In this document: positions 1 through 12,153 of the stretch, in pieces
How positions within the stretch are numbered: the first letter of the stretch is position 1
Layout of the letters: each line of letters begins with the position of its first letter
Source: Zygnema cylindricum
Taxonomy: Eukaryota; Streptophyta; Zygnematophyceae; Zygnematales; Zygnemataceae
Direction of reading: 5' to 3'
Length of the DNA stretch: 64,000 nt
Assembly (NCBI GenBank): GCA_037447655.1
Contig: JBBHKE010001774.1
Location: 1 to 64,000 of the forward strand
Made by a program: the position numbers and the translations under genes
The notes under the pieces: generated by a model
What the model saw: only the letters and a program-made list of their open reading frames with translations
Told to the model about the DNA's origin: nothing
Databases searched by the model: none

Positions 1-87
1 ATACTAAAAACACTAACAACTAGCATTGAAATTATTAAACACAACAAAACAGAAAGAAAGAAGAAAAGAAATAAAGAATCTGACCAC

Positions 88-174
88 GTTAATATCGGAA
101 CCATCCGGTGCACCGCTTCCGGATCCCTCTTTTGTCCTTTCTGTCGATCCTTTTTGGAAGTATGCTCCTTCAGA
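88..174 (-). CDS. Possible fourth exon of the AAA ATPase gene (linker)
   Basis: A TTTTTGAAACAG acceptor at about 175 opens a phase-0 reading frame starting SEGAYFQKGSTERTKEG and rich in Gly, Ser and Asp. It matches the phase left by the exon ending at 741. In this family a variable linker follows the first nucleotide-binding-like segment, so the composition fits. The donor (GTG followed by GTCAGA) is weak and no family motif is present, so both boundaries are uncertain. Confidence 0.3.
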
Positions 175-740
175 CTGTTTCAAAAACACAAAGAAAACAG
201 AAAAAAAACCAGAAACAAATACAAAAACGAAAAACAAAAAAACAAAAAAAAAATTATCATACAGGAACAAAAACGTCATGTTCTTTTACTGTCCTTCTGG
301 TAGTTCAAGAAATTGTAACATTTTGCAAAAAAGTTTAAAAAAATATATACATATCCCACAGAAAGCTATATATAAAATGTAATCGCTTAATACATTCCAA
401 ATCCAAATTTACTCCACAATAAGTATTTTCTGAAATACACCTCACAAGCCCATCCTCCCTCTCTCTCTATACAGTTTGGTTTTCTGAGGGGACATTAAAG
501 CACGTCGAATCTTTCTATACGCTTTTTGTACACTTTCACAATTTTAAAATCTTTAACATTCAAATTTGACAATAGTAACTTTTCTGCAATTTACTGTGTT
601 ACTTTTGTGACTCGCATATCCATTCTTAAAAAATAATAAAGTTTTCCTTTGGGTCATTACTCACACGATCCAATCAAGAAACGAAGAAAAAACGAAACAT
701 GATAAAGAAGGCGAAGGGGAAAAAGAGGAAAATCACTCAC
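175..740. other. Probable intron 3 of the AAA ATPase gene; nothing else seen
   Basis: AT-rich, with A-runs near 200-255 and 340-350. It begins on the minus strand with the good donor GTGAGT directly after the exon ending at 741. I see no repeat or coding motif. Confidence 0.4.
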
Positions 741-3700
741 ATCTATAACCAGTTTATACCCCTCCACCACAATTAAATTCACCTCCAATTTCCGAGCTAA
801 AGCTCGAACCAAGGCCTCCCGGTAAATCTCCGAGCCTGAAAATCCCCCCCTCCCCCCACACATACACCACACCTTATTTAGTGTGGAAAGGAAAGGAAAG
901 GAGATTGTTTGGTACGTAAGGCAAATTTATACAATATTTGCTCGAAGTCTTCGAGTGAAGACAAACAATCCTAAACCATATTTAATGTGAATAGGAAAAG
1001 GAAATGGTTTAGAAAAGACAAAAAGTTGACACGACATTTATTGCGAAGAGGGAAAACAGAAGTTTTTGGGTGGGGGGGAAAAAAAATTAGTGTGGATAAG
1101 GAAAGGCAACGGTTAAGTATGGACGGAAACTTCAAACAAAATCTGTGCAAACTATTATGTCTTCGAATGAAAATAAACAATCCCAGATCATATTTAGTGT
1201 GGTTGCAGAAAGGGGTTTGTAGGAAGGAAATTGTTGCCTAGGTACACCTAAACAAGGAAAAAAAAAAGGAACAAGAAGAGAAGTTGCAGGAGAAGGGAAG
1301 CAAGTTGAAAGAGCGTGACAGGGGAAAAATGAGGGAAATGGGCAGAGGGAGAAGGGAGAGGGACACGGAAAGAGAGAGGGAGAGCGGAGATGGAGAGAGA
1401 TTGAGAGAGAGGGGTGGAGAGAGATTGAGAGAGGGGGGTGGAGAGAGATTGGAGAGGGAGATGGTGAGAGATTGCAAGAGAGGGATGGAGAGAGGTGGAA
1501 GAGGGGAAAAGAGAGAGAGATTGGACAAGAGAAATGGGGAGAAATTGGAAGGAGATAGGGAGAGACAAAGAGAGGGGATGGAGAGGGGAAGAGAAGGACC
1601 ACAAGTTATTCGGTTTTTTTATCCACCGGATACAAAGAACATTGTCACATGAAAAACCGGGTTTTTGGGAGCGACGCAATACAAGTCTCTGGATTGAAAA
1701 ATCATTTTGTCAGTACTTCAAAAGAACTTTCAAATTTTTCAGGATCTTTCTGGTGTTTTCAAGGAAACAGTAGTTTTCACTCCTACTGAGTTAGAAGGTC
1801 AACCTACTGAGTAAAGAAATTGTTCAGACTAATATTATGTACACTACTTGCATATACACATAACTATATGAATATATATGCCATATACAGATATATTTTG
1901 TATATATACATACATGTATGCATGAATATATTTAACATAGATAAAGGATTAGCATATATAGAATATATTGAGAAAAACAGTTTTAACAATGATAACAATC
2001 ACAATAACAGTGTAACAACAATAACAGTAACAATCATAGCTTAACAGCTTCAACAATAACAACAACGTTGATGAAATTGAGAAGAATAGAACATAATTGA
2101 TATACAGGAATGACAATACCACTATAAATCAAGAAAGGATAGACCATGAGGTTTTCAACCGACTGAACTCAGACGGGAGTGCACCTGGGGGTCCACAGAG
2201 CAAAATCCAGTTGCTAAGATTCACAAAAGGAGAGGCGTATTTTAGAAACTCCGGCTTTTTCAAATACACAAAGGCTGAATTCAAAAGGAGCTTTTTTGTC
2301 CTTTCACTGCGTCCATAAAAAGATAGGATTAAAGGAAATTAGAAACACAACTAATTGAGGTAGAATAAAAGATTGGCCCATCCTGAGTCTTCTCAGCAGG
2401 GAGATAGGTGATGCCTAGATTTTAAAAACGGCGGTTAATGCGAAACAGAAATATGGAATAGGTTTCATTATCATGAAATACAATATTTTAACACAAAAAA
2501 ATAACGCATGTACTTCACTACATGTTTTGGGAAAAGTTTACCTGCTCAAAATTTCAAGTCTCTTTGAATACAAATGAGATAAAGTGAACAATGAATTTTG
2601 AGTGAAGAGATTAATAGGATAGAGTTTGCATTATTCCGAATTCAATTTCAAATGACGTGTCTGGTTTTGAACTGTTTAAAGAATTGACGTTAAGAAAATG
2701 CCAATTAGTGTTACCAACACTAATTTGTCGTCAGTTGGCAAAAAAAGGCGCCAAATCAGCGTTATTACTAGTGTTGTGTATCGGTAAAAAAATTATCACG
2801 ATAACACCGATATCGATAGTTATCAGTTATCGAACGGTCAGAGGTCCCGATATATCTGTACTTTCTGTACTTTCTGTACTTTCTGTCCGGGGTACTTTCT
2901 GTCTGGTAAACTGAACAGAAAATTTACGGGAAATGTACGGACTTTGACGAAAAAATACGTGGCACTTTGTAGAACTTTCTGGCCGGATAACTGAACAGAA
3001 ATTTTACTGGAACGTACGGCGTTGAACCGACAAACTGATGATCATGGAACGGAAAAAGGACAGCGGACACAAAGTACAACGGACACAAAAGAACATTCTG
3101 CGCGCCGCCGGAATCGAACGGAAGACTTTCAATGAGAAAATACGAGCGGACGGCCAGCGTGAGCGCCGGCATCCCGGAATGGCTCTTTTGGCGGCTTATG
3201 CCAGAAAAGCAGACGGATTGACACGTGGCAGGTTTCCAGTGGATCCCAAGGAATAAAAGGACAAAGCCATGGCGTCGGATGTGAAAGGTACATCGTTTTA
3301 ACTGGAGCCGTACTAAAGTCGTACATATCTTATGCCAGCTGCTGTACTTTCGGCTTGTACAAATGATCTGATTGGTAGGCACCTCAGTAGATAGGGGTTG
3401 TGAGTAGGGCGCGTCGGGGGAATAACACGTACAGTTGAGTGAACTGGCCGTACATTTATCTGTACGGAACGTATATATATCGCCGATAGTTATCAATATC
3501 GGTGTTATCGCCGATAATAACCGATAAATATCGGTTATTTATCGGCGATAACACCGATAACGATATATCGTACCAATATATCGATTATCGGCTACCCGAA
3601 AAAAAGCCCATATCGGTTATCGGCAAATCCTTACCGATACACAACACTAGTTATTACCTCTAATAGAGATTCAGTGTACGAATGTATGCTCTAGGTCAAA

Positions 3701-5572
3701 CCATTATTAGTTGTATTAGCAATATTGTAACTGAGATATCATTGTTTCACCACACTAATGGTTCTCTTACTTTTAGTTGCAATTGTTAAAATTTTGTCTA
3801 TCTCACGCTCTGTAGCAAACTAACCTCTAAAAGCCAACGTTAATCTTAATTATATAATAATATAAAATCATATGTAGTATATTTGTGCAGGTATATACAT
3901 ACAAAATAACATATATGTGTGTTAGTGATTAGATTTCTAAGACCACAATTAAAAATATGTATACTATGACTGTTTTAGTACTGATAATTCCATTCCTAGT
4001 CTAAGTAACATGGAGGGTTGTAAACCGCAAAAAGAATTTGTAATAGCATTATTAACGCGATTTTCTGTTTGTAGGGCAAGATAGACCGGGACCGTACTAG
4101 TAGTATTAACCATAGAGCAACAGTGTGGCATTTTACGCCGTACTGTACGCACAAATGGAGTAAACTGAGTGCACTAAGACTCTTAGAAGACTACGCCTAT
4201 TTTACTCCTGTGCGTATAATACGACATAAAACACGATACTTTTGTTCTATGGTATTAACGCTAATAGTGAACACTGTGTAGCCTCCAATACGTAACCTAC
4301 GCCATCCCCTGAAGTAAATTAAATAATGGTAGAAAGGGAAGATTGTTGAGGTTCGACTGTTCTATAACCAAAGTAAACAATTTTAGCTTGTCGTAAAATC
4401 TTCGAGAATGAATCAGAAAAAAGCACATTTCAACCAATTTTGACCTTCAATAATTATATGGAGAGCACATAGAAACACATCGACTTGGTTTCCAAGCAAT
4501 GTCCACCACACTACTAATTTCCCTCTTAAAAACGTAGATTTTTTCTATTGTCATCTTGCTACCTCTCATTAGTCTCCTTAAAAAAAAAAAAAAAAATTAT
4601 CTGTCTTTAAACCCAACTTCTCCTCCTTCAACGCTAAAAACTGCCCCTCAATCCTTATCTCCATCATTCAATGCTTATCTTCGTCCATCAACACTATTGC
4701 CATGTATCAATCCTAATTTCCTTCCTTCCAACCGGTCCGCCCCCAACCCTAATTTCTTCTTCTCAACCTAATCTCCCTCGAAATCCTGATGTCCACGTGA
4801 ACCCCAATCTTTCCCTCAACCCTAATCTCCTCATCTCTAATTTACCTCTCAGCCCTAATCTCCCTCGCAGCCCTAATCTCCTCCTCAACCCTAATCTCCC
4901 CCTCAACCCTGATCTTCCCCCTCAACCTTAACCTTCCTCCCTCAACCGTCATCTTTTTCAACTGAAACCCTAACTTTCATCCCAAATCTCCTTTCCTATT
5001 CACACACTCCCTTCCCCCACCTTACTCCTAATTTTGATCCCTCGCCTCTTCCAACCCTATTATCCCTCCCTTCAACCCTAATTGCCCTCCCTCCAAACCA
5101 TCCCTCCAACGCTAACCTCCCCCCCCCCCCCCCCCCCCAATCCTAATAACCGTCCGTCCAACCCTAATTACCCTCCATCCAACCCTAACCTCCCTCCCTC
5201 CCTCCCTCCCTCCCTCTCTTACCTCAAATAATATGGAAAGTTGTCCAAATCCTCGTTCAGAGTCTCCCAAGTACGAAACTTCCTCCGAAACTCTTCCTTG
5301 TATTTTTGTATTTCCTCCCTCCTTCTTCCCATATTATCTTCTAAAATTTCGTTTTCTTCCCCCCCTCCATTCTCATTCTCTTCGGAGTCTACTTCTTTGT
5401 TATCTTTCGGTTCCGCTACCTCTTTCTCATTGGTCAAAAAATCTCCGGTCTCGTCCACTCTGGAACTGCCAGCTGTCCTTTTTTCACTCTTTTGTCTCTT
5501 TCGTCGCCATATGAGAGCAGCTGCGGCCGCCACGAGTACCATAGGAAGGGGAATATGCTGGTTTATACCCAT
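741..5572 (-). CDS. AAA+ ATPase gene, 5' exons (plant MSP1/ATAD1-like family, partial)
   Basis: Three exons splice cleanly on the minus strand: 5572-5223, 2306-2185 and 835-741, with donors GTAAGA, GTGCAC and GTGAGT and matching phases (2, 1, 0). Exon 1 (about 116 residues) begins MGINQHIPLPM, has a short hydrophobic segment (residues about 9-21) followed by a basic stretch, then a long acidic Glu-rich linker ending FRTWETLNEDLDNFPYYL. Exon 2 continues SERTKKLLLNSAFVYLKK and WILLCGPPG; exon 3 gives GSEIYREALVRALARKLEV. The FPYYLSE motif, the helix with the conserved Leu-Lys, and GP-GSEIY are signatures of plant AAA ATPases of the DAA1/MSP1-like group (known family). The N-terminal anchor suggests an outer organelle-membrane location (inference). 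The Walker A, Walker B and AAA core exons should lie left of the window. Intron 1 carries a hAT element and a minisatellite. Confidence 0.77.
1280..1605 (+). repeat. GA-rich low-complexity minisatellite in AAA-gene intron 2
   Basis: About 320 bases of purine-only sequence with an imperfect unit near GAGAGAGATTGAGAGAGG. It generates long open frames in several registers on both strands, but composition alone explains them. It lies inside the intron between the exons at 835 and 2185. Confidence 0.8.
2769..3649 (+). mobile_element. Non-autonomous hAT element, copy 1 (881 bp)
   Basis: The element starts TAGTGTTGTGTATCGGTAA and ends with its exact reverse complement, giving a 19-bp perfect terminal inverted repeat. 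It is flanked by the 8-bp direct repeat GTTATTAC at 2761-2768 and 3650-3657. The 8-bp duplication and TAGTG-type ends fit the hAT superfamily. Subterminal sequence is full of CGATA/TATCG palindromic pieces. The interior shares a segment with the copy at 6419-7259. A run of TGTACTTTCT repeats lies at about 2866-2905. No transposase is present. It sits in intron 1 of the AAA ATPase gene. Confidence 0.92.
4600..5218 (+). repeat. Degenerate CCCTAA-containing minisatellite in AAA-gene intron 1
   Basis: Repeated units such as CCCTCAACCCTAATCT run through about 600 bases, ending in a CCCTCCCTCC tract and a 17-18-base C run near 5120-5138. Each unit contains CCCTAA, the plant telomere core, but in a longer unit and not as a pure telomeric array. 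It lies just downstream of the first AAA-gene exon in transcription order. Confidence 0.75.
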
Positions 5573-5577
5573 TTATT

Positions 5578-5645
5578 GCGGTTCTTCAAGGTTTTTTAAG
5601 GTTTTTGGAGGTTTTCAGAGGTTTTTAAGGTTTTTTAAGGTTTAT
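5578..5645 (+). repeat. Short AGGTTTTT tandem array
   Basis: Six or so imperfect copies of AGGTTTTTnAGG stand immediately upstream of the AAA-gene start (the gene reads leftward), so they would lie in its 5' UTR or core promoter. A functional role is not evident. Confidence 0.6.
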
Positions 5646-5649
5646 TAGA

Positions 5650-6310
5650 TCACGATTGCTAATACAATTTAAATTACCGACAGAAGTACACTTCACTTGT
5701 CCTACAGTAACTCTGCAGGATAAGTCTACAGTAATAACAGAGTCGATGCCCATTTAGAACCTAACTAAGGACTCTAGTCATGAAACAAAAGTAGAATTGC
5801 ACTTTTGTGAGCGTCCAGAAATGAGAAAGAGATTTCGGATACCAACAGACCGATCCAAGAAAAAGAGAAAACCCTAAACCTAATTCCAGCGTTGTTAATT
5901 GAACACCATCTAAAGAGAAACAGCCATCCGGCCTCTCATGTGTTGTAGACTTGGTTTGAATTTTGGAACATATGGACTATGGAAGCTTCGCCAGAGATGC
6001 CATGTCAACTGGAAGCTATAAGATATTTGAATTTTTAAAACGTGCAGATATTTCGTACGCATGGGACGATTTTTCTTCATTAGAAATTACGTGCGGTCGC
6101 AACTGGCAACCGACTCCAACAGCGTGGTTGTCAAACAATCGTAGCAGGCGGCAGAGAAAGCAATATTTTGTCGTTTTGAGCCTTAAACGGTACCATTTTT
6201 AACCCTATTAAAACTGAGAGAGGATTGAAAACCTAATTTATGACACCGGTTTGTAACCGTGTTAATGTGAAAGAGTAGCTGCACGTCATAAACTACAGTA
6301 CTGTACTGTA
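5650..6310. other. Intergenic, no gene recognised
   Basis: AT-rich sequence with no splice-supported coding motif on either strand. An open frame at 5963-6202 on the plus strand matches no family I know. The stretch would contain the AAA-gene promoter. Confidence 0.5.
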
Positions 6311-6418
6311 CGGTACACCGTGAATCGCTATTAGCGTAATAAAATAGATAGCGTAATGAAACAATTAGCGTACTTTACGGTAAATTGGGTTTTTAGGGTA
6401 CACAATGATACTAATTTA

Positions 6419-7259
6419 TAGTGTTGTGTATCGGTAAAAAACTTATCGCGATAACACCGATACCGATAGTTATCGGTTATCGAACGGTCAGAGATTCCGA
6501 TATATTGGTCTGGGACCAACAAATTCCATATCGGCGATAACTTAAAAAATATATAGTATGCATACAATAGCACTTTATAACATACTGTATTATTTTATTG
6601 ATTTTATATAGCTAAAAATATGTGCCGTTACCGTTTAGCTGCAATTTATTACGGACAGCGCAGCATATAAACGTTGGCCGGTTAACTGAACAAAAATTTT
6701 ACGGCGATGTACGTAATTTTACCAAAAACTGGTGAACATGGAACTGTAAAAGGACGGCGCACACAAAAGTACAACGGACGCAAAATAACATTCTGCGTGC
6801 CGCCGAAATCGAACGGACGACTTGGAATGAGAAAACAAGAGCGGACGGCATCCGGAATGGCTCTTTTGGCAGCTTATGCCAAAAAAGCTGACAGGTTGAC
6901 ACGTGGCAGGTCCCCAGTGGATCTCAAGGAATAAAGGGACAAAGCCATGGCGTCGGATGTGAAAGGTACATCGTTTTTACTGGATCCGTACGTCCGGAGA
7001 ATATGACGTACAGTTTTCGTACGTCCGGAGAATAAGACGTACAGTTGAGTGTACAGGCCGTACATTTATCTGTACGGTCCGTACTGTTATCGCCGATAAC
7101 TATCGTTATCGGCATTATTGCCGATAAGTACCCGATATTATCGGCTACTTATTGGCGATAGGACCAATATCGATATATCGTACCAATATATCGATTATCG
7201 GATACCCGAAAAAAGGCCCATATCGGTTATCGGCAAATCCTTACCGATACACAACACTA
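6419..7259 (+). mobile_element. Non-autonomous hAT element, copy 2 (841 bp)
   Basis: It has the same 19-bp perfect terminal inverted repeats as the copy at 2769-3649 and is flanked by an exact 8-bp duplication CTAATTTA at 6411-6418 and 7260-7267. The interior is shared with copy 1. Both copies retain a short readable patch (GMALLAAYAKKADRLTRGR here, about 6857-6930). It is inserted within an older TA-flanked element. Confidence 0.92.
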
Positions 7260-7644
7260 CTAATTTATCATTAACTCCAATTTGTAAACTGCTTTGTAAA
7301 AAATTTCGGCACATAATATCGTCACAAGCGTAAGTTACGATTTCGTCCTTACAAACATAGGGACACTTGAACACCGGGTCCGGCGGATCCGCGCTAAAAT
7401 ACAAAGTAATTTCGCTAAGTTACAAGTACATGGGGACACACCCTTACATATTATTATATTTTCTGTACTTTTATATTTAAAAATGTACGAAATAGTACGA
7501 ATATAACAGTCCGTACACCACACTATTTAAAAGGGCACTAAATTACACTTATGAACCGTATTGAGCGGGGTACCTCAAATAACGTTCAGAAACATTTAGC
7601 GTACTTTATTCTATTTGAGAATTTGCCGAAAAAAAAGAGGTACC

Positions 7645-7858
7645 CCAATTAGCGTCAAGGTTTTTTACTTTTTTTCGCTACTTAAAACATCTTTTCTCTG
7701 TACACACTTGTCGGATTTGAGATCTGACGGTTACGATTGAAAGGAAACATTCTCAGCTTCCGATTGGCGGTCTTAAATAGAAAATCCAACAAGTGTGTAC
7801 GGAGAAAAGATGTTTTAAGTGGCGAAAAAAACCTTGACGCTAATAGCTATTCGCGGTG
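7645..7858 (+). repeat. Fold-back hairpin, about 75-bp arms
   Basis: The left arm (about 7645-7722) and right arm (about 7781-7858) are near-perfect inverted copies; both contain ACTTAAAACATCTTTTCTC in opposite senses. Only about 58 bases separate them. The right arm ends with the family terminus and a TA, so this may itself be a MITE whose left tip has been lost. Confidence 0.75.
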
Positions 7859-7869
7859 TACTGTACTGC

Positions 7870-10800
7870 ACCGCGCCGCGCGGACGTCCTGTGTATAAAT
7901 ATGTTTAGGGTTTTTTTCTCATTTGTGTTTTTTTTTATTAAAAAAAAAACACAACCAATAACCCTATGACCCTAAAATCGCAAGGTACCCGGGCAGAACC
8001 TTGCGATTTTTTGAAAAAAAATAGTAATTTGGAAGGATCTTATTTAGTATTAGCCATTTTATATTATGTTCACTGAAATAAGTGGTATGTAAAACTAGCT
8101 CTTTCTGTACATAGCGTCCAGGTGACATCTCATTCGTACAAAATTAAGTGCAAATTTCTCATGCAAATTAGCTTTCAATGCCAGTTATTTCAATAGCCGC
8201 CGTAAAGAGCGGGAACCTTTCATATACGAAATAGCGTAAAGGAACCCAACATACTGTTAGATTTCACTCTAGTTTACAGGTTTCGTACGATTTCCAAACC
8301 ACACTAAAGACGTAACTCGGCGAATGCTGTCAAGGTACAAGTACAGCACTGTAGTCCACTTGTACTCTGAAATAGTATTGATACCAGCTCAGCATAGACG
8401 CTACAAAGTCGATACATAAATTGGCATTGAGTGCCAAAATTAATGTTAAAGTTTTTTCTTCCGTCGCAGAAACAAAAAATACCGTTATCAACACTATTTT
8501 TTTAACACTAATATCTATAAATGGTGCATTATAATTTCTAACAGTTCTATGGAAAAAAGAGTCAGAGAACACCGAGTAGAAAGGATTTCATAAGTGGTGA
8601 CACATGGTGATGACAATGTCTCACAAATAGTAGACATGTTTGCTACAGTAGTTCCTAAAGCGGGTCAAAACAACAATTTAACGGCCCATTAGGTCAAGAG
8701 AATCGAGATTCTCATGAGGGCGGTGAAGGCTTTAAAGGTAGTGAGGAGAGAGAGAAACAACTACCCTTGAAAAAAAAACGTAAGACTATGGAACCAACAA
8801 GGTCAAACATTTGGAGGCTTAAGTAGAGACAATTCCATAAGAAGCACACGAGCAAAGTTGGAAGGAAAGAAAAAAGAGAAAGGATGGAGAAGTTATAATT
8901 CTTTTTGGAAAGTGTTCCCGAATCATAAAGGATGGAGAAGTTATAATTCTTTTTGGAAAATGTTCCCGAATCATAGTATCGGGGAAGGTGGGATTACTCT
9001 TGTGGCGTGCCCAACTCCTTATTTATATTTGTGAGAGGACGAAATTATCAGGTTCAATTTGCTTGCTTATAAGTTTCCAAAGCAGAAGGAATTAGCATTT
9101 TTGAATTGACATTTTTGCCCTTTCCGCATGGAGTGTTGTGACCAAACCCTTTGTTTGTGCCACATTGCCATCGCCATTTGCATACATGACAAAATTGCAA
9201 TATGTTTCTATTAGTGGATAAAAATATTGCTTCCATGTTTTAGGCGGTTGAGATATTTTACGCGTTTGGGTAAGGTAAGGTTGTGATGTTACTAAGTGAG
9301 GTTGAGTGTATTATGTATAGTGAGGTTATGGAGTATCATGCATTTATGACAATCTATTTTATTTTGGACATGTGTAGCACAATTGTGGTGAAGTTAGGAG
9401 ACGGGATTTTGGCATTTGCTAACAATAAGTTGTACAACGGCCCTTAGCATGCATACTCAGCGTGGTTCATTATAAGTGATGGTTTATCTTGATGTACAAA
9501 CGAGTAAATGAACACTTTCGCCTTACGTAAAAACGTGAAACCATCAGTGTGATGGGAGGTATAATTACGATCATACTATTTGACGGACATGTAGGATAAC
9601 ATTACATTTGCTAGAATATTTGGTCTAAGTTGATAAGAGGGTCTACGTAAGAAGAACAAAAAGTAGGTTTTACTCATGGCAAAAAAGGAAAAATAACTAA
9701 ATCAAGTCGTATACAAGAAATATATGCATTATACAAGATTTCAGTAAAACTAAGATATGAACAATTTTATTTTGTGCACCCGGCTTTACAAATTTGAATA
9801 GTAAAACATATTTCACAACCAATTATTATTTTTAGCATAAACTATTCAAGTTTTATCTAAGATTAACTCCCGTTATGGACAGAAGTGTAAAAGAAGATAA
9901 CACACTAATATTCGATCAAATTCCACATTGGTGAACTTTCCTATGAGAAAACTCAATAATCATCTCATTTTTAGCGTTTAGATTAAACCTTATTATGCCC
10001 CAATGGTGAACCAAACATTGTCAGCTCAATAGAGTTTTACAGAAGGTTCGTGTTTAATTCCACCTCTCCTCTTTCCATCTTGCTCAATGTTGTCTGATTC
10101 GTGAGCATCACCATGAAAGTTGCAAAATGAGGAAGTGATAAAGGAAACGATAAAATGAGGAATGGTGAGCTTACAGTTTGTCCACGGTTGAGACTCGCAT
10201 CGTGTTATGACAAAGCATTGTAATCGGTCAGATTCTTGGCTTGGAGTTTTACAAAATTCCATTGTATCCATTTAATTTTGAGCAAGCTCCGCAAAAACTT
10301 TAAATAGTGAACATTCGCGTATCAGAGTGGTAATTTTGTCCACCTAGCGCAATGATCCAAGACACCTTTTCAAACATCGTGGGAAGGAAGCTTTATAGTT
10401 ACGAATTTCGACACAAAAATTTCAAATGGTTGAGAAGCAGATTTATGGTAGGAAAATGAAACATATGACTAGTGGATGGCCATTGAAGATATATATAGAA
10501 TCCTACTCAAGTGTACATCAATCTATTGACTTTGGTCAGCTCAAAGTTTGACGTATTTAGGCTAGAGAACTTCAGTTACCCGGAACGATGTTGTCCAGTG
10601 TACCACATAATAGCACGAGCAATGTTTGCTTCAAGGACCTAAATCGCGAGGCTAAGAAGCGTCCAAGTCCACATTAGCAAACCAAATTATTTTGGCATCT
10701 GCGCCACTATACTACATTTTAGATGTGCAAAAAACTCTATGTGCTATATATATGTGGTGATACCAAACTGTGCTTGTATTTAACCTGATACAATGACAAA

Positions 10801-12150
10801 ACGGACATAGATGTACTCTTGTCCTTACCGTTTAAAATATATCAATAGATTATCTACAACACTAGACGTTCAAATGATTGATTAAAGAGGTATTTACCGT
10901 TTGAACGTATATCGACTCAATCAGAGTGATGACAAGACTGACTGCCCATCGCAACTACGATTTGTGAATTGTTAGCGTTAACAGTTCATCAGCGCAAAAC
11001 GCGAAAACAAAAAAGAAACAATTAGCACAATTTCGCCGGTTCTTGTTTTGAGAATCAAAAGAATACAAGTAATTTGTGATATTAACATTAACAGTGATTC
11101 ATGGTGAAGTATATGACGAAACAACCACACAATGTATACCTCAAAATGAAATGAAAAAAAAAAAAAAAAGTGAGAAATGTTGAAATGCAAATGTAGCTTT
11201 CACATTATATGTAAGGAAAAGTCAAGCTCCAGGTGATCAACTTTGTGCACAATTGTTTCAACGGAATGAACGAATTAAAAAATAATAAAACAAAAAAAAT
11301 GTTTTCCACGCAGGTTTTCTAAGGTCCACTTTCAGTCCTATACACGCTAAATTCTGTTATTAGCTTTTCTCTACCACCTGGTCTTCTCTATTCCCTCCCT
11401 CCAAAACTGTACAGAATCTCGAGTCTAACCAAAAGGTTTTTTCATAATAATACATAGTAAGAAAAACAGGACAAATCCTGTTTAAAAAATAAAAAACAAA
11501 AAACGGGGACAAAAATAAAACTACTGTATTTTGTATCACACTTGCATGTAAACCCCCTTTTTCCTACAAGTGTTTTGTTGAATACCAGCAAACAAAGTAC
11601 AAGAAATTATCCTATTGTTTGGATATTTTCCTGTACCAAGAGGCTGAATTAACAACAAGCTTATTTCTTAGATTCTCTCCCTCCAACCCCCACCGAGCAC
11701 TTAAACACTAGTCCCACTTTCATTTTCCTAAATACAAGGCAGCACCAACTCCCCTACTATCCCTTTAACCCTCATTTACTCAAAACATCCCTAGAAATAA
11801 GCATTTTCTTGCTTTCCTAGAAAAAAAAAAAAGCCTTTCTTGGGAGTTGGTGCTGGCAAATATCAGTTCAAACCTTACTCCAGAAAAATATAAAATCGAG
11901 TCCAGACAAGTCAAGGCTAGTCAAACGGATTCAAAGCAGTGGAGGACTTTCCGTGTGACTAACAGCGACTTGCCCAATAAAAATCACTTTTTAGGATTTC
12001 GTCATCATTTTTTTTCGCCTTCCGTACAAGATGACTGCGCCCTAATTCCTCCTGGGGGGAAAAAAAGGGGAAAAAAGGAAAAAAAAAGGGGGGAGGAGAG
12101 GGAGAGGGAGAGGGGCGAGTAGCTTTCCTCGCACATCCTCCCCTTGAAAA
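7870..12150. other. 4.3-kb intergenic stretch, no gene recognised
   Basis: AT-rich with scattered open frames of 60-90 codons (for example 8330-8572, 9054-9236 and 10026-10271, all minus). None shows a family motif or a coherent splice partner. Apart from a 48-bp tandem duplication and A/T runs I see no structure. The right end holds the 3' flank of the kinase gene, including a G/A-rich tract at 12050-12118. Confidence 0.55.
8879..8975 (+). repeat. 48-bp tandem duplication
   Basis: Two adjacent copies of a unit beginning AGGATGGAGAAGTTATAA and ending GTTCCCGAATCATA differ at about one position. The near identity points to a recent local duplication. Confidence 0.85.
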
Positions 12151-12153
12151 CTC

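Larger units (their letters stand above)
6316..7858 (+). mobile_element. TA-flanked pogo-type MITE carrying a nested hAT copy
   Basis: The left end is CACCGTGAATCGCTATTAG and the right end is its near reverse complement (CTAATAGCTATTCGCGGTG). Both are immediately flanked by TA, the target duplication of Tc1/mariner/pogo elements. Removing the hAT insertion (6419-7259 plus one 8-bp duplication) leaves about 0.69 kb with no open frame. The ends resemble those of the large element at 17350-33109, so that family's transposase is a plausible source of mobility (inference). The right part also folds back on itself, so two elements of one family may be overlaid here. Confidence 0.65.

Noticed and set aside
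1132-1679. Overlapping open frames of up to 156 codons on both strands
   Set aside because: They are produced by the GA/CT-rich tract; the protein sequences are Leu/Ser/Pro or Arg/Glu repeats with no domain and no splice partners.
2690-2730. ATTAGTGTT..AACACTAAT palindrome just left of the first hAT copy
   Set aside because: It resembles the inner part of the 54039-54237 MITE end, but I could not find TA-flanked termini, so it is not called as an element.
3095-3130. Reverse complement resembles a tRNA T-arm (GTTCGATTCC)
   Set aside because: No A-box, acceptor pairing or cloverleaf can be built around it; it is part of the hAT interior shared by both copies.
2924-3496. 190-codon open frame on the minus strand
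   Set aside because: It lies wholly within the hAT element (2769-3649), lacks any transposase motif and is not preserved at full length in the second copy.
8879-8975. Spaced direct repeats considered as a CRISPR-like array
   Set aside because: Only two adjacent copies with no spacer, in a plant-type nuclear sequence.
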